A stretch of DNA of 64,000 nt from positions 1-64,000 of the forward strand of contig NZ_FORU01000008.1 of NCBI RefSeq assembly GCF_900114085.1. The letters run 5' to 3'. How positions within the stretch are numbered: position 1 is the first letter of the stretch; each line of letters begins with the position of its first letter. A program made the translations under genes and the position numbers. Origin of the DNA: Myroides guanonis. Lineage in GTDB: Bacteria; Bacteroidota; Bacteroidia; Flavobacteriales; Flavobacteriaceae. Of the stretch, positions 7,460 to 16,470 are shown one piece after another. The notes below the pieces were generated by a model, which did no database searches, had not been told where the DNA came from, and was given only the letters and a program-made list of their open reading frames with translations.

Positions 7460-10108
7460 TTACTCTTTTTCAACTTGTAGGAATACATCCCATATCTTTT
7501 TAATTTGAACAACCGCATAGTTATCTGAACTGATATAAAAAGCCTCTCTATCAATACCATAGTCAGGAGAAATTCTCAAAAACGAAACTACAGACTCTGC
7601 ATTTGCCTTGCTATTCATTCCATGAAGCACAAAAAACACAGTATCGGCATTGTAATAATCCTTAGAGAATTTAACCCCATAAGACTGCCTGTCCATCGCA
7701 TATAACTTCAACTTGCTTTCCAAAAGAGCCATCTTATCTAAATCAGATACATTGACAGCATATATAATTTTCCAATTAGTCGTCTTCACATCATCCTTCA
7801 CAAGTTCTTTTTCCGCCAAACTAGGTACATCCTGACTTAATATGCGTTCTGCCTCTTTTCCTTCTGATGTAGAAGCATAAGTCAATCCAACATAATTAAG
7901 AGAAGTCTTATAAGCTTCCAACCCTTCAAGTCTTCCAACAACCAATGCTTTCAACAACTCTAGCTTACTCAAATAATCATCTCCGCTAAACTGCTCAATT
8001 GCACTGTTCAATTGCTGTAATACCTCCAAGTATTCACCTGATTCATATTCCCTTTTCAACCTAACATACACCTCTTCAGATGTTTCTGCAAAAGTTTGCT
8101 CCCCAAGCTTATTCTGCAATAAAAGAGCATAACGAGAATCAGGATATTCTGAAATAATACGCGCCTTAACTAGACCCGCTTTATTTTCATCTATACTGCT
8201 ATAGATTTTATACAATTTGTAAAGAGCTGGCAACACCAAGCGCTCTTCTGGTTCAAAAAGCAACAATGCCTCCAATTTATCTGCTCCCATTTCAAACTCC
8301 GCAAACTTCTCACTGTAAATTGATCCCAACTGGAAATAAGCAAAATCACGATCCTTTTTTATAGAAGCAATCTCCTCCAAATCAGTCGGAACTTCTTTTA
8401 AATATGTTTCTATATTGTATCTAGGATCATCGAATTTCTCAGAAGTTGCACTATCTGCAACCACATCTAAGTCTTCTTCAACATCTGCATTCGCCGTTCC
8501 CATACTACTTCCCCATCTCCAATTATCAGCTAATGCACGATTACCCCAACGTTTCTTAAAATCGAGCTTCCCATAAGAAACAGCATTCTGAGAATAAAAG
8601 TAAAAACCTGTTTTTCCTTGTCCAGCACCACCAGACGACTGCATACTCTTCTCAATAGCCGACCCGAAATCTGGCATATTAAAAACATTATTAGCCCCAG
8701 AATCACCTCCTAACTCTGAATTTAATTTCCTAAAATCTTGCTTGCGAAGCTCATCTGCATACTTTTGAAAATACTCCCTTCTATCACTGTCGGAAAGATT
8801 TACTATATAAAGAATACTGTCATTCTCTTTTGCCATCTTTTCAAACAAAACCACATCGTGTAAACTCTCCCTCTTCTTCGCTATCTTATAAGCCTCCCTA
8901 CTTCTAGTTGGCAAAATAGAAATCGCACTATCGTAATAATTCCCAGCTAATTCATAACTAGCCGTATTGAAATAAATCTCACCTATGTCTAAGTAATTAC
9001 GAGCCTTTAATTGCTCGTCTCCTTTACTTTGTTTAACAGACTCTTTAAAATAATCTATAGATCGCTTATAATTGGTTTTACTGGAATAATACAGCCCCAA
9101 TTGACGATTGATCAAATCCAAGTAAGGTCTATTCTCCCTGTCTTCCAACAAATCTGAATATTTATCTAAAAAAGCTACAGAGTCTATTTCCCCTTCTGCC
9201 CTATTGACAAACTGTTGTGCATGTGATTGAATCGTATACTGTCGCGGAGACTTTCTCTTCATATCGATCACTTCCTGAAAAAGAGAATACGCACTTGTTT
9301 TGTCATTCAAACTACTAGCTATCTGACCTAAAATGAAAGTATATCGAGCGCGCTCTTCTTTTAGAGAAGTCAAATCGCGAGCTTCTTTTAAAGGCACTGC
9401 CGCACTATCTAGATGTTCCAAATTAATATAAGCCTGAGCCAAAGTAGCTAAAGCATCGACCTTCACTTGATCTTTTAAACGTTCTTCCTTAAGAAGCTCC
9501 TTTAAATTCTCAATCGCCAATTCGTCATAACTCAATCTCAAATTGGTTTTCTCCCTCCAAACTCGAGCCTCATTGATATTGCCGCTTCCAGGATATTTAT
9601 ATAAGATATAATTAAACGCTTCAAGCGCAGGAATAAATCGATTGTCATAATACCTTGATTTTCCCAACATCAAATAAGCTTCATCCATTTGTGGGTTCTT
9701 CTCACGCCCACCCATATACATGGAGTGTTTCTGAATAGCCTTAGTCGCTTTCTCCTCCGCTAACTGAAAATCGGGATCTTTGGGTTCATTAGTTTCTGTC
9801 AAACGCTCTTCAACTTGCATTCGCTCGATAGGTAGAATACTCCAAAAATTATCATAGTAATTCGATCGCAAGTTTGTCAACCCCTGCTCAAAAGCCAAAT
9901 TCCCATTATACAAAACATTGTACTTGGTAGTTGTGGAGTGGTAACCACGGTTGACCATAGAGTCCTTTTTAGTAGAACAAGCCCAAACAAATAGACTTGC
10001 TAATAGAATCGAAAAAAGTTTGACGTATGTTGTTTTCAATTTCAATAGTTTATGTAAAAACTTATAAATGACATTTTTAGTATTAACTAGAATGTAAAAA
10101 TACATCAC
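7460..10108 (-). CDS. porW: Type IX secretion/gliding lipoprotein PorW/SprE
   Basis: An 882-residue lipoprotein with the lipobox VWAC: the acylated Cys is followed by STKKDSMVNRGYHSTTTKYNVLYNG, the characteristic start of SprE/PorW. The rest is largely TPR-like helix pairs, with LGKSRYYDNRF and YLDIGEIYFNTASYELAGNYYDSA among the clearest. In Flavobacterium johnsoniae SprE is needed for gliding and for T9SS secretion. The n-region before the signal helix is unusually long (about 30 residues); no later ATG exists, but an in-frame TTG would shorten it. It is followed directly by the bactofilin gene. Confidence 0.87.
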   Translation of the reverse strand: MMYFYILVNTKNVIYKFLHKLLKLKTTYVKLFSILLASLFVWACSTKKDSMVNRGYHSTTTKYNVLYNGNLAFEQGLTNLRSNYYDNFWSILPIERMQVEERLTETNEPKDPDFQLAEEKATKAIQKHSMYMGGREKNPQMDEAYLMLGKSRYYDNRFIPALEAFNYILYKYPGSGNINEARVWREKTNLRLSYDELAIENLKELLKEERLKDQVKVDALATLAQAYINLEHLDSAAVPLKEARDLTSLKEERARYTFILGQIASSLNDKTSAYSLFQEVIDMKRKSPRQYTIQSHAQQFVNRAEGEIDSVAFLDKYSDLLEDRENRPYLDLINRQLGLYYSSKTNYKRSIDYFKESVKQSKGDEQLKARNYLDIGEIYFNTASYELAGNYYDSAISILPTRSREAYKIAKKRESLHDVVLFEKMAKENDSILYIVNLSDSDRREYFQKYADELRKQDFRKLNSELGGDSGANNVFNMPDFGSAIEKSMQSSGGAGQGKTGFYFYSQNAVSYGKLDFKKRWGNRALADNWRWGSSMGTANADVEEDLDVVADSATSEKFDDPRYNIETYLKEVPTDLEEIASIKKDRDFAYFQLGSIYSEKFAEFEMGADKLEALLLFEPEERLVLPALYKLYKIYSSIDENKAGLVKARIISEYPDSRYALLLQNKLGEQTFAETSEEVYVRLKREYESGEYLEVLQQLNSAIEQFSGDDYLSKLELLKALVVGRLEGLEAYKTSLNYVGLTYASTSEGKEAERILSQDVPSLAEKELVKDDVKTTNWKIIYAVNVSDLDKMALLESKLKLYAMDRQSYGVKFSKDYYNADTVFFVLHGMNSKANAESVVSFLRISPDYGIDREAFYISSDNYAVVQIKKIWDVFLQVEKE

Positions 10109-10440
10109 TTTTCTAATATCTCCACTTTTTTAAAAAATAAAAGCCCGCACAACACGATAAGCTATACGGACGTTTACTACTAACTAATCAATTTATAATC
10201 AATTTTGCAAAGCAAAAGATGATTCAATTCTCTTATAAATACTTGCTCATTAGTAGCATTTATCACAGAATGTTACAACGAATCTTATTATTTTTTAAAT
10301 AATTAATCTCACCTACCATTTTCCTACACCCAATCCATCTAATGCACTCCAAAAAACCAAAGCATTGACTCAACTTGAACTGGGTTTTAAATTACCCAAT
10401 TACTACCTATATTTGTAAAAACATTTTCAAAAATCCTTTT
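10109..10440. other. Intergenic region between porW and the 10441 gene
   Basis: AT-rich and without a gene I can support. The segment 10141-10175 looks like half of a decayed terminator (AAAAGCCCG, then CGGACGTTT) but does not pair well. The right end carries the -7 box for the rightward gene at 10408-10415. No RNA gene or repeat was recognised. Confidence 0.5.
10408..10415 (+). promoter_or_regulatory. -7 promoter box that fixes the 10441 start
   Basis: TATATTTG matches TAnnTTTG and ends 25 bp before the ATG at 10441. The longer open frame, from a TTG at 10375, begins upstream of this box and would not be transcribed in full, so 10441 is preferred. No good -33 TTG is seen. Confidence 0.5.
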
Positions 10441-10848
10441 ATGAGAAAAGACATAGAAATACCAACAGTAGAAGGCGTTGACATAGCAGCCGTGTTGGAG
10501 TGGAACGAAGAATTTATGCAAAATACTTGGTATGCATATCTTTTCAACAATACAGATAAAGACATGGAAGCTATCTTGATTGTATCACAAGCTTCTGGAA
10601 TCATAGACGGTGAAGAAAGAGCGACAGGTTCTTTCAGACATGCCTTCCCAAAATTAGCACCTAAGGAATCTCAAAAAATAGAATTATTCGATGAAGCTGT
10701 TTTTCAACTAAACAATCATTTTTTCTTGACGTTCTTCACGGATGCAAAACTACACGATAAAGCCTTCACATTCCCTGCTAACAGCGTATCTGAAGACAAA
10801 CTAATAGAACTAGAAAACTCTGACAAAAAAGGAGTATTAGCACTATAG
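10441..10848 (+). CDS. Conserved hypothetical protein of Flavobacteriaceae
   Basis: A 135-residue soluble protein starting MRKDIEIPTVEGVDIAAVLEWNEEF. The family is common in flavobacteria and has sometimes been mislabelled as a phenylalanyl-tRNA synthetase subunit; I see no synthetase motif. It looks like an all-beta domain: a hydrophobic strand EAILIVSQASG, then RHAFPKLAPKESQKIELF and a strand FFLTFFTDAKLHDKAFTF. There is no signal peptide or membrane helix. The start is set by the TATATTTG box just upstream. Function unknown. Confidence 0.75.
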   Translation: MRKDIEIPTVEGVDIAAVLEWNEEFMQNTWYAYLFNNTDKDMEAILIVSQASGIIDGEERATGSFRHAFPKLAPKESQKIELFDEAVFQLNNHFFLTFFTDAKLHDKAFTFPANSVSEDKLIELENSDKKGVLAL

Positions 10849-10930
10849 CATATATTTACAGCTATCCCATTTGCAACAAAAGCAGACTATATCTCCTTTT
10901 GTTGCAAAGTCTTTAGGGATGCCCCATATA

Positions 10931-12388
10931 CTATTTATCACTCATCTTCTCAATAGCGCTTTTCAGACTACTGACAGCATCCTCTAACTCCTTTTCATTC
11001 ATAGAAGCAAAACCAAACCGGAAAGCATTCTGTTCCTCATCAATCCTTAAAATTTCTAGAGAAGAACTCTGAATTAGATTGCAAATTGAATATTGAGGCA
11101 ATAACTTAATCCATATTGTCATTCCTCCAGAGGGTAATCTATAACTTATATAATCACTCAATTTCTCTTTCAACAATGTATCGAGAAAATCTCTTCTTTG
11201 ATGATACGTTTTTTTTGCCTTTTTCAAATGACGCTTTAACTCTCCATCCACAATCAAAGTAGCCAATGCATTTTGCATATATCCATCACCCCCTACATCA
11301 ATAAGCCTTCTCAAAGAAACCGCTTGTGCAATAAAATTTGAAGGCGCTACCATAAAACCAATACGCAAAGAAGGATCTAACATCTTGGAAAAAGAACCGA
11401 TATAAATAACTGACCCATTGTGATTACTGCTAGCTAAAGGTAAATATGGCGAAGAAGCATAATGATAATCGTAATCATAATCATCCTCAATAATAGTAAA
11501 AGAATACTGTTTTGAAAGCGCTAATAGCTTAATTCTTCGTTCCACACTTAAGGTTACAGTAGTAGGGTAATGATGATGGGGAATTACGTAAACAGCAGTG
11601 ATTTTCTTTTCCCTACATAAAATTTCAATGGCGTCGGTATCTATACCGTAATCATCGACAGAAACCTCTAAAACAGTAGCGTTCGCCTCTTTAAAAGTAC
11701 TGTTTGCAATAGGATAATTCGGTTTAGCAACAATGATATTAGATCTGGAATCCAACACTAATTTCGATGCCAAATAGATGCTCATTTGAGCTCCATGAGT
11801 AATAAGAAGATTACTCGCAGATATTTGCAAGCCCCTAGTTTCATATAGGTAATTTGCCAGTGATTCCCTCAATCTTAAAGTACCTTGATCTGTACCCACA
11901 TGAGCATTTCTAATCGACTGGTTTCTCGATGTATTTGATCGATACATTTTGAGTAACTGATCAATAGGAGACAAACGAACATCGGGTCGTCCATCATCAA
12001 TAACTAAATCTGGAACGCGTTTACCCTCGCAAATCTCTACATTCTTTTGAACACTCTTTATTGGATAAAGGAAATCATTCTCATATGAATTCAACACAGC
12101 TTGTCCATTCCACTTTTGAGGTTTCAATATGGGAATGCGATCTGATACAGAAACGTGTTTTCTAGGGACGACAACAATCCAGTCTTGTGACTGCAACTCA
12201 TCATAAGCTGCAATTACCGTTTTTCTATGAACATTAAGCATTTTAGCCAACTCACGACTACCAGGTAAATGTGTGCCCGACTTCAGAACCCCATCTTGTA
12301 TAGCAGCTATAATAGAGAAAGCAATCTGTTTATAAATAGGAAGCTTAAGCCCTTTATCAAGTCGAATAATTGTTTCATATGGAAGCAT
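10931..12388 (-). CDS. MocR/PdxR-type regulator (GntR HTH + PLP aminotransferase-like domain)
   Basis: A 485-residue fusion. Residues 1-75 form a GntR winged helix (LPIYKQIAFSIIAAIQDGVLKSGTHLPGSRELAKMLNVHRKTV). Residues 115-480 are a type I aminotransferase-fold domain with DDYDYDYHY near 302-310 and the PLP lysine K335 in SFSKM, with R342 close behind. MocR proteins sense PLP or amino-PLP adducts. It is divergent from a GNAT gene and a YggS-type PLP-homeostasis gene. A 7-bp inverted repeat in the shared spacer is a plausible operator. The effector is unknown. Confidence 0.92.
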   Translation of the reverse strand: MLPYETIIRLDKGLKLPIYKQIAFSIIAAIQDGVLKSGTHLPGSRELAKMLNVHRKTVIAAYDELQSQDWIVVVPRKHVSVSDRIPILKPQKWNGQAVLNSYENDFLYPIKSVQKNVEICEGKRVPDLVIDDGRPDVRLSPIDQLLKMYRSNTSRNQSIRNAHVGTDQGTLRLRESLANYLYETRGLQISASNLLITHGAQMSIYLASKLVLDSRSNIIVAKPNYPIANSTFKEANATVLEVSVDDYGIDTDAIEILCREKKITAVYVIPHHHYPTTVTLSVERRIKLLALSKQYSFTIIEDDYDYDYHYASSPYLPLASSNHNGSVIYIGSFSKMLDPSLRIGFMVAPSNFIAQAVSLRRLIDVGGDGYMQNALATLIVDGELKRHLKKAKKTYHQRRDFLDTLLKEKLSDYISYRLPSGGMTIWIKLLPQYSICNLIQSSSLEILRIDEEQNAFRFGFASMNEKELEDAVSSLKSAIEKMSDK

Positions 12389-12391
12389 ACT

Positions 12392-12432
12392 GGACTACAT
12401 ATTAATTAAAATCTGGGTTGTAAAAGTAGTCC
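12392..12432. promoter_or_regulatory. Inverted repeat, candidate MocR operator
   Basis: GGACTAC at 12392-12398 and GTAGTCC at 12426-12432 are exact inverted copies with centres 34 bp apart, about three helical turns. The left arm lies just before the regulator's ATG. The right arm lies between the -33 and -7 boxes of the divergent GNAT promoter. Placement suits autoregulation plus control of the GNAT/YggS pair, but binding is inferred. Confidence 0.4.
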
Positions 12433-12450
12433 TATTTCAAAATACTTTTG
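12418..12450 (+). promoter_or_regulatory. Promoter of the GNAT gene at 12478
   Basis: TTG at 12418-12420 and TACTTTTG at 12443-12450, spaced by 22 bp, match the flavobacterial -33/-7 pattern. The -7 box covers the TTG that begins the longer open frame (12448), so translation must start at the ATG 12478-12480. Confidence 0.6.
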
Positions 12451-12477
12451 ACTTATAAAACAAAATATTTAAAAGCA

Positions 12478-12924
12478 ATGGAATACAAAATTAGAAAAGC
12501 GAGTTTAGAAGATTTAAACGAAACAGCTGAATTATTCAATCAATATCGAATATTCTACCGCCAAGAATCCGATATAGAAAAAGGAAAATCTTTTATTAAA
12601 GAAAGACTGCTGAACGGAGAATCTGATATATTTTTAGTTCTAGTTAATAATAAAGCAGTAGGCTTTGTTCAACTCTATAAACTTTTTCATTACACCAAAC
12701 TGCAAAAGCAATGGTTGTTGAGTGATTTATTTGTTTTGCCAGAGTATAGAGGTAATGGATTATCCTTAGCTTTGATTGAACGCAGCAAACGTTGGTGCGA
12801 AGAAACTGGGGCTTGTGGACTGATGCTAGAAACCGAGAAAACAAACGACATAGGAAATAAACTTTATCCTAGATGCGGATTTGAATATGACGGTGCCCAC
12901 AACTATTATCATTGGTGGAAATAA
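12478..12924 (+). CDS. GNAT family N-acetyltransferase
   Basis: A 148-residue acyl-CoA-dependent N-acetyltransferase; the substrate cannot be read from the sequence. The acetyl-CoA loop is PEYRGNGLSLALIERSKRWCEE at about 85-106, preceded by the beta strand LLSDLFVL. The C-terminal GNKLYPRCGFEYDGAHNYYHW is the usual end of small GNATs of the amino-acid/polyamine type. It is divergent from the MocR regulator, which probably controls it, and is followed by the yggS-like gene 84 bp downstream. Confidence 0.85.
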   Translation: MEYKIRKASLEDLNETAELFNQYRIFYRQESDIEKGKSFIKERLLNGESDIFLVLVNNKAVGFVQLYKLFHYTKLQKQWLLSDLFVLPEYRGNGLSLALIERSKRWCEETGACGLMLETEKTNDIGNKLYPRCGFEYDGAHNYYHWWK

Positions 12925-13008
12925 AAAACACTAACTGTAAGCCCTAGCTATTTACCGATTCAAAAAGCATTTAGCAACGGGATTTAATTCCTCAAAAATT
13001 GATGTGCT

Positions 13009-13743
13009 ATGGAAAATGAAATTATAAAAAACCTCAATCATGTACTCAAGAGAATAGAAACAGCTTGCGTACACAGCAATAGACCCCTTAGTGATGTAAA
13101 ATTATTATTGGCAACCAAAACAGTTCCTGCCGAACGCATTAAAATAGCTTTATCAACAGGTCAAACCCTTATAGCAGAAAACAAGGTTCAAGAATTGAAG
13201 GAAAAATACGAAGCACTAAAAACAACTCCTCATATTAATCACTTTATTGGACACTTACAGACCAACAAAATTAAAGACATTCTAAAATATGATGTATCCT
13301 GTATTCAATCACTCGACCGAATAGAACTAGCTACGAAACTACATCAACGATTGCAGTTGGAAAACAAAACCTTAGAGGTATTAATCCAAGTGAATACGTC
13401 TAATGAAGAAAGCAAGTTTGGAGTACACCCAGAAAAAGCGCTAGAATTGGTTAAACAGGTAGCCCAACTAGATACTTTAAAAATAAAAGGATTAATGACT
13501 ATAGGCTTGTTTAGCGCTGAAACAGAAAAAGTACGTGCTTGTTTTCGTTTATTGAAAAACACACAACAACAAATTAATGCACTACATCTCTCCAATGTAG
13601 AGATGAAAGAACTGTCAATGGGGATGAGCAATGATTTAGAAACCGCTATTGAGGAAGGTTCTACCATCATTAGAATCGGTACCGCTATTTTTGGACAACG
13701 CATTTATCCCGATAGCTACTATTGGGATGAAACAAAAAAATAA
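13009..13743 (+). CDS. YggS/PROSC family PLP-binding protein
   Basis: A 244-residue TIM-barrel protein of the YggS family, which binds PLP and maintains vitamin B6 and amino/keto acid balance. The PLP lysine is K37 in LLLATKTVP. Other family marks are HFIGHLQTNKIKDIL, LEVLIQVNTSNEESKFGV, LKIKGLMTIG, LSMGMSNDLETAIEEGSTIIRIGTAIFG. Its place beside a PLP-dependent MocR regulator suggests a local B6-linked unit (inference). A strong bidirectional terminator follows. Confidence 0.94.
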   Translation: MENEIIKNLNHVLKRIETACVHSNRPLSDVKLLLATKTVPAERIKIALSTGQTLIAENKVQELKEKYEALKTTPHINHFIGHLQTNKIKDILKYDVSCIQSLDRIELATKLHQRLQLENKTLEVLIQVNTSNEESKFGVHPEKALELVKQVAQLDTLKIKGLMTIGLFSAETEKVRACFRLLKNTQQQINALHLSNVEMKELSMGMSNDLETAIEEGSTIIRIGTAIFGQRIYPDSYYWDETKK

Positions 13744-13764
13744 CTAAATGTTTACTCTATAGAA

Positions 13765-13794
13765 AAGCCCCCATTTCAATAGAAATGGGGGCTT
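13765..13794. terminator. Bidirectional terminator between yggS-like gene and terC
   Basis: Perfect 12-bp stem, 13765-13776 with 13783-13794, with five C-G pairs in a row and a 6-nt loop. It can serve the rightward YggS gene and, with the T-run made by 13763-13766 read on the minus strand, the leftward TerC gene. Confidence 0.85.
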
Positions 13795-13848
13795 GATATT
13801 CAAAGCTCTATTAAAGAGAAGAACTATATATTGTTTTATACTCTAAAA

Positions 13849-14832
13849 CTAAGTAGGATTCTTTGGAGAAAATAGTATTGAAGCAACTACTGAAAGCAAT
13901 AGAACTCCACCTATAACTGATAACGACACTACTGATTCAATGTGTACAAATGGAGATATAATCATCTTAATACCAATAAATGATAAAATGATAGCTAATC
14001 CATATTTCAACTTTGAGAATTTATCCATAAAATTCGCCAATAAGAAATACATAGAACGAAGTCCTAATATTGCAAAAATGTTAGATGTATATAAAATAAA
14101 AGGGTCATCTGGAGCTATAGCAAAAATAGCAGGAATACTGTCTACTGCGAATAGTAAATCTGTAAACTCAATTACCACTAAAGCTACAAATAATGGAGTT
14201 ACCATTCTAACGCCATTCTTAACCGTAAAAAACTTATCCCCATCATATTCGTTACTCACTTTAAAGAAGCGGTGAACTAAACGAACAGCAAAGTTCTTAG
14301 ACATATCTTGTTCCTCTTCACTATCGTGTTTGTGAAACCAAGATTTAATCCCTGAATACAATAAGAATACACCAAAAAACGTAAGAACCACATTGATTTC
14401 AATGTTCTGTCCAAACACTTCCATCGCAGGCAAATAAGTGTGATTAATCAATTCAACCCCTGCAAAAATAAAGATTGCTCTGAAAACCAACGCTCCAATA
14501 ATCCCCCAAAACAATACACGATGATGCAATTCTTTAGGTACCTGAAAAAAGGTAAAAACCAAAATGAAAACAAAGAGGTTGTCGACAGACAGCGCTTTTT
14601 CTATCCAATAGGCGGATTGAAACCTAGCAAAGTTTTCAAAATCGAGGTAATAATAGATTACGCCACTGAACACCATAGATAACCCAACCCAAACAACTGT
14701 CCAGATTAAAGCTTCTTTAGTTGAAACAACATGGCTATTCTTATTAAATACTCCCAAATCTAGAAGTAACATTATAAGAACTGCAATTCCGAAAACGATT
14801 AAGATTCCGGGATGATTAATTAAATGGTCCAT
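13849..14832 (-). CDS. TerC family integral membrane protein
   Basis: A 327-residue polytopic protein with about eight or nine membrane helices. It is related to TerC and Alx, which are linked to tellurite resistance and to manganese export. The diagnostic acidic segments are present: LLLDLGVFNK near the start, EKALSVDNLFVFILVF, and VVIEFTDLLFAVDSIPAIFAI, whose Asp and Glu would bind metal within the membrane. The cytosolic loop KSWFHKHDSEEEQ is charged. No yybP-ykoY-like riboswitch was recognised upstream. Substrate is inferred from the family only. Confidence 0.9.
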   Translation of the reverse strand: MDHLINHPGILIVFGIAVLIMLLLDLGVFNKNSHVVSTKEALIWTVVWVGLSMVFSGVIYYYLDFENFARFQSAYWIEKALSVDNLFVFILVFTFFQVPKELHHRVLFWGIIGALVFRAIFIFAGVELINHTYLPAMEVFGQNIEINVVLTFFGVFLLYSGIKSWFHKHDSEEEQDMSKNFAVRLVHRFFKVSNEYDGDKFFTVKNGVRMVTPLFVALVVIEFTDLLFAVDSIPAIFAIAPDDPFILYTSNIFAILGLRSMYFLLANFMDKFSKLKYGLAIILSFIGIKMIISPFVHIESVVSLSVIGGVLLLSVVASILFSPKNPT

Positions 14833-14989
14833 TTTTATATTTTTTTAAAGTGCCAAAAATAAAGTATAAAAACTCCTCCAAGGGAATGCCTATAACAAAC
14901 TATAAAACAACATTTTATAATGATATTTAAAATCCACTGAAATTCCTAAAACCCCATTAACACTCTAACTAACAGCAATATAAAAATAA

Positions 14990-15020
14990 AAAAGAGCGTA
15001 TGTACAACAACACGCTCTTA
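14990..15020 (-). terminator. Terminator of gpsA
   Basis: Perfect 8-bp stem AAGAGCGT (14992-14999) with ACGCTCTT (15012-15019), followed on the minus strand by a T-run. It lies just past the gpsA stop. Confidence 0.8.
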
Positions 15021-15029
15021 AAAATAAAA

Positions 15030-16025
15030 TTAATCTAATTTATCTGTTAATTTCTTGAATGTTTTCTTAGGGTCTTTGCCTTCATATAGAATATCATAAA
15101 CCGCATCAATAATAGGTGTCTTTGCTCCATGTAACTTATTGAGTTCATAAGCACTTTTAGTCGCATAATAGCCCTCAGCTATCATACTCATTTCCATCTG
15201 AGCCGACTTGACAGTGTATCCTTTTCCTATCATATTTCCGAACATTCTATTTCGAGAAAATAACGAATAACCCGTAACCAATAAATCACCCAAATAAGCT
15301 GAGTCGTTTATGTTTCGTTTCATCTTGTGTACTTTCTTAATGAACTTCTTCATTTCTCGGATAGCATTACTCATCAACAAGGCTTGAAAATTATCTCCAT
15401 AACCAAGACCATGAGCCATACCACAAGCTATTGCATAAATATTTTTAAGCATAGCCGCATATTCCGTTCCTACGATGTCATCGGAAATTTTAACCTTGAT
15501 ATAGTGACTACTAATGCAGTCTTTTACAACTTTTGCAACTTCTTCATTGCTACACGCAATGGTAATATAAGACAAACGCTCTAACGCTACCTCTTCTGCG
15601 TGACAAGGTCCTGTTATAACACCTATATTAGTATATGGAACATCATATACTTGGTGAAAATGCTCACCAACAATTAAACTGGTTTCTGGAATAATTCCTT
15701 TTATAGCCGATAAAACAACTTTGTCTTTTAAACTAACCGTAAGGTTTTTCATTTCAGAATTAAGGAATGCAGAAGGTACTGCAAACACGATATAATCTGC
15801 ATATGCGATTGCTTCATTGATATCATTTGTCAAAATTAATTGATCGATATCAAATTCAACAGAACTTAGATAATTAGGGTTTCTAAAATTCTCTTTCAGT
15901 TCTGCTATAGCATTTTCACTACGCATATACCAAGCTATTTCAGAGAGATTTTCGCTAAGCATCTTTACAATTGCCGTTGCCCAACTCCCTCCACCTATAA
16001 CTGCAAATTTTGGATAATCATTCAT
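15030..16025 (-). CDS. gpsA: Glycerol-3-phosphate dehydrogenase [NAD(P)+]
   Basis: Cytosolic enzyme that reduces dihydroxyacetone phosphate to sn-glycerol-3-phosphate for phospholipid synthesis. The 331 residues start with the Rossmann motif VIGGGSWATAIVKML. The catalytic Lys is in GTEYAAMLKNIYAIACGMAHGLGYGDN, and the substrate-binding C-domain includes GDLLVTGYSLFSRNRMFGNMIGKG. Length is normal. A complete promoter lies directly upstream and a terminator downstream, so it is a single-gene unit. The next gene upstream encodes a PlsC-type acyltransferase of the same lipid pathway. Confidence 0.96.
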   Translation of the reverse strand: MNDYPKFAVIGGGSWATAIVKMLSENLSEIAWYMRSENAIAELKENFRNPNYLSSVEFDIDQLILTNDINEAIAYADYIVFAVPSAFLNSEMKNLTVSLKDKVVLSAIKGIIPETSLIVGEHFHQVYDVPYTNIGVITGPCHAEEVALERLSYITIACSNEEVAKVVKDCISSHYIKVKISDDIVGTEYAAMLKNIYAIACGMAHGLGYGDNFQALLMSNAIREMKKFIKKVHKMKRNINDSAYLGDLLVTGYSLFSRNRMFGNMIGKGYTVKSAQMEMSMIAEGYYATKSAYELNKLHGAKTPIIDAVYDILYEGKDPKKTFKKLTDKLD

Positions 16026-16046
16026 ATATAATGGTTATTGCAAATT

Positions 16047-16077
16047 CAAAAGTAATTAAAAAACTAATTTATAGCAA
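16047..16077 (-). promoter_or_regulatory. gpsA promoter
   Basis: On the minus strand, TTG (16077-16075) and TACTTTTG (16054-16047) are spaced by 20 bp, a full match to the flavobacterial -33/-7 consensus. The -7 box ends 21 bp before the gpsA ATG, so the leader is very short. Confidence 0.65.
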
Positions 16078-16432
16078 TTTCGAAAAAACAACATACAATA
16101 ATCCAAACCGAAGAAACACATAAGAAAAATAGAAAATCAGAAATTAAAACCAACAGAAAGCACTCATTACAATAAAAAACGAAGCATTATTGCTAAATTA
16201 CATCAATTAAAATCAATTCAACTAATACTCAATTTTTATAAATATTTTACAATTAGTTAACTCTCATGAAGCAACTATCCTATTTATAAAACACTTTTAG
16301 CGGTTATTTTGCAATCTCAAAGTTTGAAATAAATCCAACAAAAACAAATATTTTATCCACCACATACTAAAACAAAGTGTTTCGTAGTTATATATGTAAT
16401 GCAATTAAATGATGTTTTTTGTTTTTGTTTTT

Positions 16433-16460
16433 AAAGCGCTCAATATTATTGAGCGCTTTT
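16433..16460. terminator. Terminator downstream of the PlsC-type gene
   Basis: Perfect 11-bp stem 16433-16443 (AAAGCGCTCAA) with 16449-16459, loop of 5 nt, with T-rich flanks on both strands. It lies 11 bp past the stop of the leftward acyltransferase gene. Confidence 0.85.
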
Positions 16461-16470
16461 TAATTATAGA

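Larger units (their letters stand above)
16026..16470. other. AT-rich 445-bp spacer between plsC-like gene and gpsA
   Basis: It holds the gpsA promoter at its left end and a strong terminator at its right end. No open frame, tRNA or repeat was recognised between them. A short rightward transcript ending at the 16433-16460 hairpin is conceivable but has no convincing promoter. Confidence 0.5.

Noticed and set aside
10141..10175. Possible terminator upstream of porW
   Set aside because: The arms AAAAGCCCG and CGGACGTTT pair only partly and no gene ends there.
14833..14990. yybP-ykoY manganese riboswitch before terC
   Set aside because: The conserved loop elements of this riboswitch could not be found in the minus-strand leader.
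16090..16460. Possible small RNA ending at the 16433-16460 hairpin
   Set aside because: No promoter with both boxes could be found on the plus strand; the hairpin is explained as the PlsC-gene terminator.
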